Source: CAWHYG01 sp963833505
Lineage (GTDB): Bacteria > Eisenbacteria > RBG-16-71-46 > CAIMUX01
Reading direction: 5' to 3'
Length of the DNA: 64,000 bases
Assembly: GCA_963833505.1 (NCBI GenBank)
Contig: CAWHYG010000004.1
Span: 62,001 to 126,000 of the forward strand
A model generated the notes under the pieces. That model saw nothing but the letters and a program-made list of their open reading frames with translations. It had not been told where the DNA came from and ran no database searches. Made by a program: the position numbers and the translations under genes. Positions 55,442 to 64,000 of the stretch are shown in pieces (within the stretch, counting starts at the first letter, position 1; each line of letters opens with the position of its first letter).

Positions 55442-58400
55442 ATGCAGAGAACCGCCCGCGGCGAGCGGCGCGTGGTCCGCCTGATCCTGGCTGTCGTCTG
55501 CGCCGCGACCTGCGCGGGCGCCTCGACCTCCGCGCTCACCGCGACCCCGGCAGGCACTGCGGGGAAGGCGGATGCCGCCCAGTCCGGCGCGTTACCCCGC
55601 TCGCCCGCGACGGGTGCCGGCCATCAGACCTCGTCCGGCTCTCGCGGACGAGCCACCGGAAAACCGGCTTCGGCCGCCGGCCGTTCGGCCCGACGTCCCG
55701 CCGCTTCGCCCGCTCTTGACGATTCCATGGCGGCTCTCGCCCGAGTCAATCTCCTCCGCCACGTCGATTCCGCGCGGCTCCTCGCTTTCCGCGACACCTG
55801 CGGCGCGAACGAAGCGGCGGCCCTGGACTTCCTGTTCGCCTGGCTTCCCTCGTCCGATCTGGCGGCCTGGCGGGCGGATCAACTGATCGACGACCTCACG
55901 CTCGCGTTCCAGACCCGCCGCGACGCCCCCTGGCGGGATCAGATCGACGACCCCACGTTCCGGACCTACGTGCTGCCGCCACGCTCGGCCCAGGAACCCA
56001 TCCAGCCGTGGCGGCGCCGCCTGCACGACCTGCTCTGGGACCGCGTCAAGGACAAGACGCTCCACGAGGCCGCCCTCGAGGTGAACCGCTTCTGCCGCGA
56101 GTACGCCACCTTCATCCCGACCTCCGATCGGGACCAGGGACCATTGACGACCATGGATCGCGGATTGGGCCGGTGCGAGGAGGAGACCATCTTCTACATC
56201 GCGGCGGCGCGCAGTGTCGGGATTCCCGCGCGGCCGTGTTATACACCCTGGTGGACGGCCTGCGACAACAACCACGCCTGGGTCGAGGTCTTCGTCGGCG
56301 ACGGCTGGCATTACCTCGGGGCCTGCGAGCCCGCGGCCGATCTCGATTCCGCCTGGTTTACCGGTCCGGTGCGCCGGGCCGGCCTGGTCTTGAGTGTGGC
56401 CTACGGCGAGAATGACGGGACCGCGGGGCCTCCTCACGGCAAAACGGAAGGAAACGCTGCCTATTCCCATGGATTCGGAACCACGCTGATCAACTCCACC
56501 GGCGTGTATACGACTCCGGGGGACGTCACGGTCGAGTGGGCCGACATCAATCCGGCCAAACCGACATCTCCGGCCGGGCGGCCCACCGGTCACGGCGCAA
56601 GCGTGCCTCCCGCCAGCCTCTACGGCGGCCACGTCGCCGGAGCGCCCTCCGACAGCCTTCGCGGCGGCCACGCCGCCCGAGCGTCCTCCGGCAGCCTCCG
56701 CGACGGCCCTGGAGCTGGAGCGCCCTCCGACAGCCTTCGCGCCGCGCGGGACACGACGCGGATCCATGTCTCCGTCTTCAATTCCGGCGCGCTCATGGAG
56801 CTCGGCTCGTTCCAGGCCACCCGGGGCATCCGCCTCGGCCCGGGCGACTATGTCGCGTCGTCGGAAGTGCACGGCGTGCCGATCGCGGCGTTGGTCACCG
56901 TCCGTCCCGGGCAGACCACCCGCCTCCGGCTCGACCCGAACGCGGATGAAGAGGCGCGGATCGGATGGCTCGAGCAGCCCTTCTGGCTGCGGATCCCCGA
57001 TCCTTCCCGGCCCTCGGCGGCGAATCCGCAGAATGCCACGGTCTCAGCGGAGAAACACGCGGCGACCGAATCGAACAAGGCCGGCGCAGTTTCACAGAAC
57101 CCATCGGCAAACTCTTCGAAAGGGAAGCCGAAGCCGGCCGCGCCCGGAGCGGATGGGATTTCCCGCGATCTTGTACAGAGGACCAACGAGCTGGCGGTCG
57201 CCCGCCACGACCTCGAACGCGCCAGGACCGGCCGGATCGACTCCAAGACCGTGCTCGAGATCGCGGCGCGCGAGCTGCAGGGATCGCAGGACGAGCACCG
57301 CGTCCAGGACCTGGCTCAGCTCTTCGACCACCTTCAGCTCGGCGGCGTCCACGCTCCGGCCTGGGCGGCCTTCCTCTCCGCCTCGAAGGCGGATACCTTC
57401 GGCGCCGCCCGCGACCTGCTGCTTCGCATGGATGACAAGGACTTCTTCGAGTGCGACACCAGCTCGGCCCGCCTGGCTCTACGGGAGGCCTATCGGGTGC
57501 GCGCCTGGCGGCGAGCGGCCAAGGCGACGGGAGCGGAGTTCCCGGACAGCATCTGGGCCGGCGACGTCCTCTGTCCGCGCATCGGGGATCAGCCGGGCAG
57601 CTTCGCCCTCTTTCGCGATCTGCCTCTCTGCGTGCGGTCGGACACCGCGACGGCGCAGGAAACGCGGCTCGATCCGGCGACCCTGGCGCGGACCCCGGAA
57701 TCTCCGCGGCGAATCCTCAGCCTCTTCGCGCGAAGGATGCACGCCGCCTCCCCGACGCGCCTCGGCCACATCGCCACGCCGTCCGAATCGTGGGCCAGCG
57801 GTTGGGCCAATCCCGCCGCGGCCCGGGTCGCGCTGATCGGGCTCTTCCGCCGCAACGGAATTCCGGCACGCCTGGACGCCGAGCAGCGGTGGGTTGAAGC
57901 CTGGACCGACAGCGGCTGGGTGCCGATGCGGCCGCTCGACGCTGCTTCCTGGAACCGCAGGACCGGCGCCGTCGCCGAGGCCTATGAGACGCCCGCCCGG
58001 CTGGACGTGAGCTTCACCGACCTCGGCGCGCCCATGCTCTCCGCGGCGGGATGGACGCATTTCACGCTCGAACGCCTGGTCCACGGGCGCTTCCTGCCGG
58101 TCGACCTGGACTTCCCTGTCTCCGAGGGAAGGCTCTCGATGCCGATCGAGCCGGGCGACTACTGGCTTTTCGGCGGCCAGCGCAATCACTCCGGCGATCC
58201 GAGAATCCAGGGGCGCCGCTTTCACGCCGAGACCGGCAAGACCACGTCCTTCGATGTGGATCTCGGGATCCCGCCGGCGGAGTGGGAAACGGAGGATCTT
58301 GCGCCTCGCTCGCTGCCCGACTCGACTCGCGACTTTCTCGTCCGGGCGATGCGAAGCCCGGGCGGACAAGCAACTCCCGGGAAGCTCCTGGTGTTCGCCT

Positions 58401-58738
58401 GGGCGCCCGGAAGCGAACCCTGCCGCCGGACCTCGGATGCGCTTCAGGCCGGAGCGAGAGGCCTGACGGGGCTGGGCCTCGCCGTCGTCTCCCTGGAGAT
58501 CTGCCCCGATTCCACCGGCTCGTTCCTGGGATCGGCGACGGCGGACCTCTCGCCCGCCTGGTCGAACCGCCGCATCCGGTTCCAGGCCGGCCAGACCCAT
58601 CGCTTGCTCGGAGTCGACGTCTCCCAGCTTCCGGTCGTCGCCTTGATCGGCGAGGACGGCCGCACGCTCCTCTGGCTCGAGGGCATGCAGCTAGCCGCCG
58701 GGGACCTCATCCGGCGATCGCTGGAAGGCGGCAAGTGA
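55442..58738 (+). CDS. Secreted transglutaminase-like protein with C-terminal thioredoxin-like domain
   Basis: A 1098-residue exported protein. Signal peptide RRVVRLILAVVCAATCAGAS, then a low-complexity linker. A transglutaminase core lies at about residues 215-310: Cys in GLGRCEEETIFYIAAARSVG, His in CDNNHAWVEVFVGDGWHYLG, Asp in the following strand. A second, weaker transglutaminase-like part follows near 790-850 (ARVALIGLFRRNGIPARL, RWVEAWTDSGWVPMRPLD) without the Cys. The last 120 residues look like a thioredoxin fold (LLVFAWAPGSEPCRRTSDAL, LPVVALIGEDGRTLLWLEG). Between lie repeats of 39 bp (56615 on). ATG follows AAGGAGG and the Mpl-like stop. Substrate unknown. Confidence 0.75.
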   Translation: MQRTARGERRVVRLILAVVCAATCAGASTSALTATPAGTAGKADAAQSGALPRSPATGAGHQTSSGSRGRATGKPASAAGRSARRPAASPALDDSMAALARVNLLRHVDSARLLAFRDTCGANEAAALDFLFAWLPSSDLAAWRADQLIDDLTLAFQTRRDAPWRDQIDDPTFRTYVLPPRSAQEPIQPWRRRLHDLLWDRVKDKTLHEAALEVNRFCREYATFIPTSDRDQGPLTTMDRGLGRCEEETIFYIAAARSVGIPARPCYTPWWTACDNNHAWVEVFVGDGWHYLGACEPAADLDSAWFTGPVRRAGLVLSVAYGENDGTAGPPHGKTEGNAAYSHGFGTTLINSTGVYTTPGDVTVEWADINPAKPTSPAGRPTGHGASVPPASLYGGHVAGAPSDSLRGGHAARASSGSLRDGPGAGAPSDSLRAARDTTRIHVSVFNSGALMELGSFQATRGIRLGPGDYVASSEVHGVPIAALVTVRPGQTTRLRLDPNADEEARIGWLEQPFWLRIPDPSRPSAANPQNATVSAEKHAATESNKAGAVSQNPSANSSKGKPKPAAPGADGISRDLVQRTNELAVARHDLERARTGRIDSKTVLEIAARELQGSQDEHRVQDLAQLFDHLQLGGVHAPAWAAFLSASKADTFGAARDLLLRMDDKDFFECDTSSARLALREAYRVRAWRRAAKATGAEFPDSIWAGDVLCPRIGDQPGSFALFRDLPLCVRSDTATAQETRLDPATLARTPESPRRILSLFARRMHAASPTRLGHIATPSESWASGWANPAAARVALIGLFRRNGIPARLDAEQRWVEAWTDSGWVPMRPLDAASWNRRTGAVAEAYETPARLDVSFTDLGAPMLSAAGWTHFTLERLVHGRFLPVDLDFPVSEGRLSMPIEPGDYWLFGGQRNHSGDPRIQGRRFHAETGKTTSFDVDLGIPPAEWETEDLAPRSLPDSTRDFLVRAMRSPGGQATPGKLLVFAWAPGSEPCRRTSDALQAGARGLTGLGLAVVSLEICPDSTGSFLGSATADLSPAWSNRRIRFQAGQTHRLLGVDVSQLPVVALIGEDGRTLLWLEGMQLAAGDLIRRSLEGGK
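56615..56749 (+). repeat. In-frame 39-bp tandem repeat inside the transglutaminase-like gene
   Basis: Units at 56615, 56654 and 56693, with a partial fourth at 56732, each starting AGCCT and encoding 13 residues of the type SLRGGHxAxAPSD. The block lies between the transglutaminase core and the next beta-rich region. Confidence 0.85.
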
Positions 58739-58998
58739 TTCGCTTCGGACCCCGCCGGATCGCGGTGCCGAGCGGCGCGCGAATCCTGGACGCGAGGAGC
58801 CGACCGCCGGGCTCCGGGGCGCAAGCGCGCGCGGCCTCCGCCCCAGCGATATAGGGTCCATCCGCGCCGGAATCGAGCGGGCTCGGGAACGGAGCCTTGT
58901 TTCGCTCCAGCCTGGTGGACTATGGTCAAAACGACAGTTTTGGGGCATCGGGAGGTGGCGTACGAATTCCGGCGGGGTTCCTCGCCGACGGAGGTTCC

Positions 58999-61756
58999 AT
59001 GCGACCGAGGATGACATCCCGGGAGGTCTCAGGGCTTTTCCTGATCGTTCTCAGCGCGATCTTCCCGAGAGCCGACGCTCGAGCCGACTGCATCAACTAC
59101 CGCAGCTATCTTCACTTCGTCGGCGGAGTGGCGACGCCGAGCAACGCCTGGAGCGTGGCCCTGGCCGGCCCTTACGCCTTCGTCGCCGATGAGGACTCCG
59201 GTCTGGTTGTCTGCGATGTTTCGGTTCCGTCCTCCCCCCGGGTCGTGGCCGGCGCGGGCACTCCCGGCGAAGCGTTCGCCGCGGCCCTGGCCGACACCTG
59301 CGTCGTGATCGCGGACGGAGCCGCGGGCGTTCAGGTCTGTGACGTTTCCAATCCGCGCGCGCCGCACCTGATCGGCGGCGTGGCCACGCCCTGGGCGTGG
59401 GGCGTGGCCGTGGAAGGCGCCCATGCCTATGCCGCCTGCGACACCGCCGGGCTCGAGGTGATCGATCTCTCCAACCCCGCCGCGCCTCAGGTGGTCGGAG
59501 GGATCCAGACGCCTCTCGCCTTCGGCGTCACGGTGGCGGACACCCTCGCCTACGTGGCCGATGCGATCTCCGGCCTGGTCGTCATCGATGTGGCCAACCC
59601 GGCCGCGCCGCGAATCCTGGGCAGCGTCCCTGTTTCCGCCGAGGTCCTGGGAATTGCGGTGCAGGGCAACTACGCCTATCTGGCCGCGGAAGACGCAGGG
59701 CTCGTCATCTGCGACGTCTCCAACCCCGCGTTCCCGCAGGTCGTCGGCAGCGTCGTCACCGCGGACCTGGCGAACGGCGTGACGGTGTCGGGCAACCTCG
59801 CCTACGTCGCGGCCGAAAGCGCCGGATTGGTGGTTTGCGACGTCTCGAATCCGGCTTCGCCGACGATCATCGGGGGCGTGGTCACGTCGGACGCGTTTTC
59901 GGTGCTCGTCTCCGGTTCTTATGCCTACGTCGCCGACACGAGCGCCGGTCTCGAAATCTGCGACGTGTCCAATCCCATCTCGCCGCCCCTGGTCGGGAAC
60001 GTGCCCACGCCCCAGGCGCTCGGCGTCGCGCTATCGGGCACCTGGGCCTATCTCGCGGACTTTTCCAAGGGGCTCGTGGTGTGCGACGTCACGAACCCCG
60101 CCGCGCCGCAGATCGCCGACAGCCTGGCGATGCCCAGTCCCCCCTACGGCGTGGCCGTGTCCGGAAACTACGCCTATGTCGCGGATTGGGACGCGGGGCT
60201 TCAGGTGGTGGACGTCTCCAATCCTTCCGCGCCGCACATCGTGGGGTCGGTAAGCACCTCCACCTCTTATGCCCAGAGAGTGGCCGTCTCCGGAAATTAT
60301 GCCTACATCGCGGCGGACGTGGGCGGACTCCAGATCTGTGACATCTCCAATCCGGCGTCTCCCCAGATCGTCGGCACGGTCGACATCCCGGGATTCGCCG
60401 CCGGCGTCACGGTCGTCGGCAACTACGCCTACGTCGCTGCGGACGTAGGCGGACTCCAGGTTTGCGACGTCTCCAACCCAGCGGCTCCGAAGATCGTCGG
60501 AAGCGAGGAGACGGCGGAATACGCGGAAGCGGTGGCTGTGACCGGGGGGATCGCCTACGTGGCGGACGGCGACGCCGGGCTTGAGATCGTGGATGTTTCC
60601 AACCCGTACTTTCCCCAGGATGTCGGCCAGGTCCAGACGCTCGGCTTCGCGGAAGACGTGACCGTGGTCGGCGCCACCGCCTACGTGGCCGACGGAGGGG
60701 GCGGCCTTCAGGTCTACGACATCACCAATCCCGTCTCGCCCTATGCCATCGGCTCACTCCCGCTGCCCGACTCGTCCACCGCCTATGCGCTGACCGCGAG
60801 CAACTCTTACGTCTACCTCGCGTCGGGATCCGGAGGCCTTTCGATCGCGACGACGCAGTGCCAGCCGCCTGCCCCTCCGATCGGCGCCTTCGACCTCATT
60901 TTGCCCGCCAACGGCGATTCGCTCCTCACGACGGAACCCCAGAATGTTCTGGCAATCCTCCCAGCCGGTGTCTCCGGCCGACACCGTCCGCTACACGCTG
61001 TTCTGGGCGCAGGATCCGTCCTACGCGGGCGCCGATTCCGCCGCGGCCGGCACCGACACCACCTACGCCTTCGGCCCCGAGGTCCTGCACATGCTCGACA
61101 CCTATCACTGGAGAGTGCGCGCGAAGGACCTTTCGGGTTACGTCCGCTGGTGCAATCCGCCCGCGGGCTGGTCGTTCACCATCAAGGAAGGCAACACTCC
61201 CTGCCAGCTCGTGCCCGCGGCGGCGGTGGAAGAGGATGGGATCCTGATCTCGTGGAAGGTGCTCGATGCGACCGGCGCGAACGGCTTCCGCGTCCTCCGG
61301 CGGATTCAGGACGGCGACTGGCAGACGATTTCCGCGCTCCTTCCGGTCAACGGGGCGGAGGGCCGCTATCTCGACCAGAACGCCGAACCGGGCGTTCCCT
61401 ACGACTACGAGATCGACGTCTACGGGCCGACCGGGCTCGCCGGTCGATTCGGCCCGGTGCCCGCGACGTTGCCCGTGCCGCTCAAGCTCACCGTGAGCGT
61501 TCTGCCGAATCCGAGCGGAGCCGCGGCCACCGTGGCGTTCGCGCTGCCCAGATCCGGCGACGTCGTCATCCGCGTGCTGGATGCCGGCGGCCGCGAGGTC
61601 TCCCGGGGCGTTCTGCCCTCGGTCAAGGCCGGGATCCATCGCCAGACCTGGCAGGCGCGGAACCGCACCGGGCAGCCGCTCGCTTCCGGAACCTACTACC
61701 TGCGGCTCGAAACGCCGTCGGGCCACAAGACGGTCCGCTGGATCGTGCTACGATAG
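58999..61756 (+). pseudogene. LVIVD-repeat secreted protein with C-terminal sorting cassette, interrupted by a +1 frameshift
   Basis: Two frames give 918 residues. ATG 58999 (GGAGG upstream) opens a signal peptide (SGLFLIVLSAIFPRADARAD). About 14 repeats of roughly 43 residues follow, each like NYAYVAADVGGLQVCDVSNP then A-P-x-I-V-G, the LVIVD pattern that folds into beta-propellers. After ILPANGDSLLTTEPQ the frame breaks, and homology to the cassette of 46220..47815 continues in the other frame as FWQSSQPVSPADTVRYTLFW to GHKTVRWIVLR. The break is at AGAATGTTCT (60941-60950), one base too many. Function unknown; probably a surface protein. Confidence 0.8.
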
Positions 61757-61810
61757 GAGCGCCCGGCGGGATCAGCCGGCACGCGCGGCTCCGGCGGTAG
61801 GACGCCCCGG

Positions 61811-61830
61811 CGCATTGTCCTGACAATGCG
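61811..61830. promoter_or_regulatory. 20-bp palindrome upstream of the homoaconitase-type gene
   Basis: CGCATTGTCCTGACAATGCG has 9-bp perfect arms and a CT centre. It lies 72 bp upstream of the ATG and 54 bp after the preceding gene, so it could be an operator or a small terminator; no T-run follows. The surrounding bases carry a short direct repeat (TAGGAGCGCCCGGCG and TAGGACGCCCCGGCG). Confidence 0.45.
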
Positions 61831-61902
61831 ATGACCCGGGGCTGTTCGGCTGCGGCACGAACTGTCAGGGCCGGCGGGGATCGAGGGGCGGAAGGGGATT
61901 CG

Positions 61903-63972
61903 ATGGGTCAAAATCGGGTGGAGAAGATCACCGAGCGGTTTGCCGCCGGAGTTCCCCAAGGTCAGCGGGTTCACGCCGGCGATTTCGTTTCGATCCGTCC
62001 CGCCCACGTCATGACCCACGACAACACCGGCGCGGTCATTCCCAAATTCCGATCCATCGGCGCCTCCCGGATCTTCGATCCCCGCCAGCCGGTCTTCATC
62101 CTCGATCACGACGTCCAGAACGAATCGGCGGACAATCTCGCGAAGTACGCCGCCATCGAGGCCTTCGCCCGCGAACACGGGATCGTCTTCTATCCCGCCC
62201 GCACCGGCATCGGCCACCAGGTCATGGTCGAGGAGGGCTTCGTGCTGCCGGGGACGCTCGTGGTCGCCTCCGATTCGCACTCCAACCTCTACGGCGGGCT
62301 GGGGGCGCTCGGCACTCCCATCGTGCGGACGGACGCGGCGGCGATCTGGGCCACGGGGGAAACCTGGTGGCAGGTGCCGGACGTCGCGCGCGTCACCCTG
62401 ACCGGCCGCCTGCACCCGGGCGTTTCGGGCAAGGACGTGATCATCGCCCTGATCGGGCTCTTTCACGAGGACGAGGTCCTGAACTGCGCGATCGAGTTCG
62501 ACGGCGAGGGGATCTCGTGCCTGAGCGTGGATCAGAGGCTGACCATCGCCAACATGACGACGGAATGGGGCGCGCTCGCCGGAGTCTTTCCCTTCGACGC
62601 GATCGCCCGGTCCTGGCTGCTGGATCAGGCCGCGAGACAGGCTCGCCGCGGCGATCCGACTTTCTCCGATCGCGGCCGTGGGTCCCGAGACGGCTCGCCG
62701 CGCCTCACTCCCGAGATCATCGAGCGGGCGGCGCGCGACAATCCGATCGCCGATCCCGACGCCTTCTACGCCAAGGAGATCACCCTCGACCTCGGCAGCG
62801 TCGTGCCGCACGTGGCCGGTCCCAACGAGGTCAAGACCATCGCTCCCCTGGAGGAGATCGAGCGGAAACGCATCCCGATCCAGAAGGCCTATCTGCTCTC
62901 CTGCGTGAACGGCCGCCTCGAGGACATCGCCGAAGCCGCCGAAGTCTTGAAGGGCAGGCAGGTCGCGGAGGGCGTCGAGTTCTATCTCACCGCCGCTTCG
63001 GCCGCGATCGAAGCGGAGGCGAAGCGCCTCGGAACCTGGCAGATCCTGATTGACGCGGGCGCGCGTCCGCTGCCGCCGGGATGCGGCCCGTGCATCGGCC
63101 TGGGCATCGGCCTCATCGGTCCCGGAGAAACCGGGATTTCCGCCACGAACCGGAATTTCAAGGGCCGGATGGGCCATCGTGAGGGCAACATCTATCTCGC
63201 CTCCCCCGCCGTCGTCGCCGCTTCCGCCGCCGCGGGCCACATTGCCGCTCCCGCGCCGATGCGGACGCGCGCGCTGACCGGTTCGGTGCGCGAGAACGAA
63301 TCCCCCGAACTGCCGCCGGGCCGGATCGCGATCCGCTCCGGATTCCCGCGCGCAATCGAGGGACGGCTGCTCTGGGTGGACCAGGACAATCTGAACACCG
63401 ACGGGATCTACGGCAAGGACTACACCTATCAGGACGGGATGACGCCGGAGCAGATGGCCCGGGTGGCCATGCTGAACTACGACCCGAAATTCCAGGAGAT
63501 CGCGCAGGTCGGAGACATCCTGGCGGGCGGCTGGAACTTCGGGAGCGGGTCCTCGCGCGAGCAGGCCGCGACCTGCCTCAAGTATCGGGGGATTCCGCTC
63601 GTGATCGCCGGATCCTATTCGCAGACGTACAAACGGAACGCCTTCAACAACGGCTACATCGCGATCGAATGCCCGCGGTTGATCAAGCTGCTTCGAGACC
63701 GCTACGCCGGCCGCGTGCCGACCCGGCGGACCGAGCTCATGGCTCGCGTCGACTTCGAGGCCGGCACGATCAGGGTGTGGGATGGGGGGCCGGCGGGCGG
63801 TTTGGAATCCGGTTCGCGGAGCGATGCCGGTGCCGCCAACGCCACCGGCGCGGGCCCCATGGTGTTCGCTTTCTCGCCGCTGCGCGAGGTGGCCCAGGAA
63901 CTCGTGGCCCTGGGCGGGTTCGAGGCCGTGCTGGCGGCGCGGCTGGGGCGCGGTTCGTCCAAGGCCGGTTGA
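61903..63972 (+). CDS. Aconitase superfamily protein, fused homoaconitase type
   Basis: A 689-residue enzyme combining the large Fe-S subunit and the small swivelling domain in one chain. Cluster cysteines are in LLSCVNGRLEDIAEA and PPGCGPCIGLGIGLI; substrate-loop features are ASDSHSNLYGGLGALGTPIV and NRNFKGRMGHREGNIYLASP. The swivel domain has VDQDNLNTDGIYGKDYTYQD and GGWNFGSGSSREQAATCLKY. The NTDGIYxxxYTYQD segment is characteristic, as I recall, of fungal LYS4-type homoaconitases, which would convert homocitrate to homoisocitrate for lysine via aminoadipate. Ordinary aconitase or another hydratase is not excluded. ATG at 61903 follows GGAAGGGG. A Gly/Ser/Ala-rich insert lies near residue 635. 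Confidence 0.87.
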   Translation: MGQNRVEKITERFAAGVPQGQRVHAGDFVSIRPAHVMTHDNTGAVIPKFRSIGASRIFDPRQPVFILDHDVQNESADNLAKYAAIEAFAREHGIVFYPARTGIGHQVMVEEGFVLPGTLVVASDSHSNLYGGLGALGTPIVRTDAAAIWATGETWWQVPDVARVTLTGRLHPGVSGKDVIIALIGLFHEDEVLNCAIEFDGEGISCLSVDQRLTIANMTTEWGALAGVFPFDAIARSWLLDQAARQARRGDPTFSDRGRGSRDGSPRLTPEIIERAARDNPIADPDAFYAKEITLDLGSVVPHVAGPNEVKTIAPLEEIERKRIPIQKAYLLSCVNGRLEDIAEAAEVLKGRQVAEGVEFYLTAASAAIEAEAKRLGTWQILIDAGARPLPPGCGPCIGLGIGLIGPGETGISATNRNFKGRMGHREGNIYLASPAVVAASAAAGHIAAPAPMRTRALTGSVRENESPELPPGRIAIRSGFPRAIEGRLLWVDQDNLNTDGIYGKDYTYQDGMTPEQMARVAMLNYDPKFQEIAQVGDILAGGWNFGSGSSREQAATCLKYRGIPLVIAGSYSQTYKRNAFNNGYIAIECPRLIKLLRDRYAGRVPTRRTELMARVDFEAGTIRVWDGGPAGGLESGSRSDAGAANATGAGPMVFAFSPLREVAQELVALGGFEAVLAARLGRGSSKAG

Positions 63973-64000
63973 CACGGCGCGACATCGGTCGCCGCCGGCT

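Overview
The window is G+C-rich throughout and looks like chromosome from an uncultured bacterium of the FCB superphylum, most like Candidatus Eisenbacteria or a relative. This is inferred from secreted proteins with a C-terminal FlgD-like sorting cassette ending in a short basic tail (46220..47815 and 58999..61756), a Cys-rich GACC module with an SWGQIKSAYR-type tail (2970..3767), LVIVD propeller repeats, and membrane proteins resembling DUF6754. There is no rRNA, confirmed tRNA, CRISPR array, transposase or phage gene.

Layout. 1-8070: the start of an isocitrate/homoisocitrate dehydrogenase-type gene at the edge, an aldo/keto reductase, a secreted Cys-rich protein, a GNAT acetyltransferase, an ICMT-like methyltransferase, then a head-to-head junction of two 5'-truncated genes (metG and a TolB-like propeller). 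The block is flanked by inverted copies of a roughly 205-bp dispersed repeat. 8070-19650: a frameshifted transketolase-like gene, a KH-domain protein, a TPR/TonB protein, a YhaO/YhaN-type (SbcCD-like) nuclease-ATPase pair and a polytopic membrane protein. 19731-24609: a five-gene minus-strand membrane cassette with two paralogous FN3/DUF6754-like proteins bracketing three small membrane proteins, the best candidate for an undescribed system. 24910-30547: a beta-barrel porin, a propeller lipoprotein and a BtuB-like receptor behind a cobalamin riboswitch. 30711-32997: a stand-alone LigD phosphoesterase domain and a DUF6600-like lipoprotein. 33307-42008: a trehalose/alpha-glucan operon (TreS-maltokinase fusion, GH57/DUF3536, TreY). 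42428-43739: an arsR-arsM arsenic locus with a 22-codon ORF between the two genes. 43877-64000: an OPT transporter, a laminin-B-like secreted protein, a four-domain SRPBCC protein, a BamE-like lipoprotein, an M48 fragment joined to a DUF3810 protein, a LysN-like aminotransferase, a frameshifted Mpl-like ligase, a transglutaminase/thioredoxin-fold secreted protein, a 14-repeat LVIVD protein and a fused homoaconitase-type enzyme.

Two themes cut across the annotation. First, four conserved genes are each broken by what reads as one extra base, and two of the four breaks carry the identical 13-mer CCAGAATGTTCTG. This points to systematic consensus error or a shared mutational mechanism. Second, the region is full of recent short tandem duplications: many lie just downstream of genes and include the stop codon, while others inside genes are in-frame Ala/Gly/Ser-rich expansions of 39, 48 and 75 bp.

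Functionally, the homoaconitase-type enzyme, the LysN-like aminotransferase and the edge dehydrogenase would fit an alpha-aminoadipate lysine route, though they are not adjacent. The trehalose genes form a tight operon, and the cobalamin receptor is very probably riboswitch-controlled.
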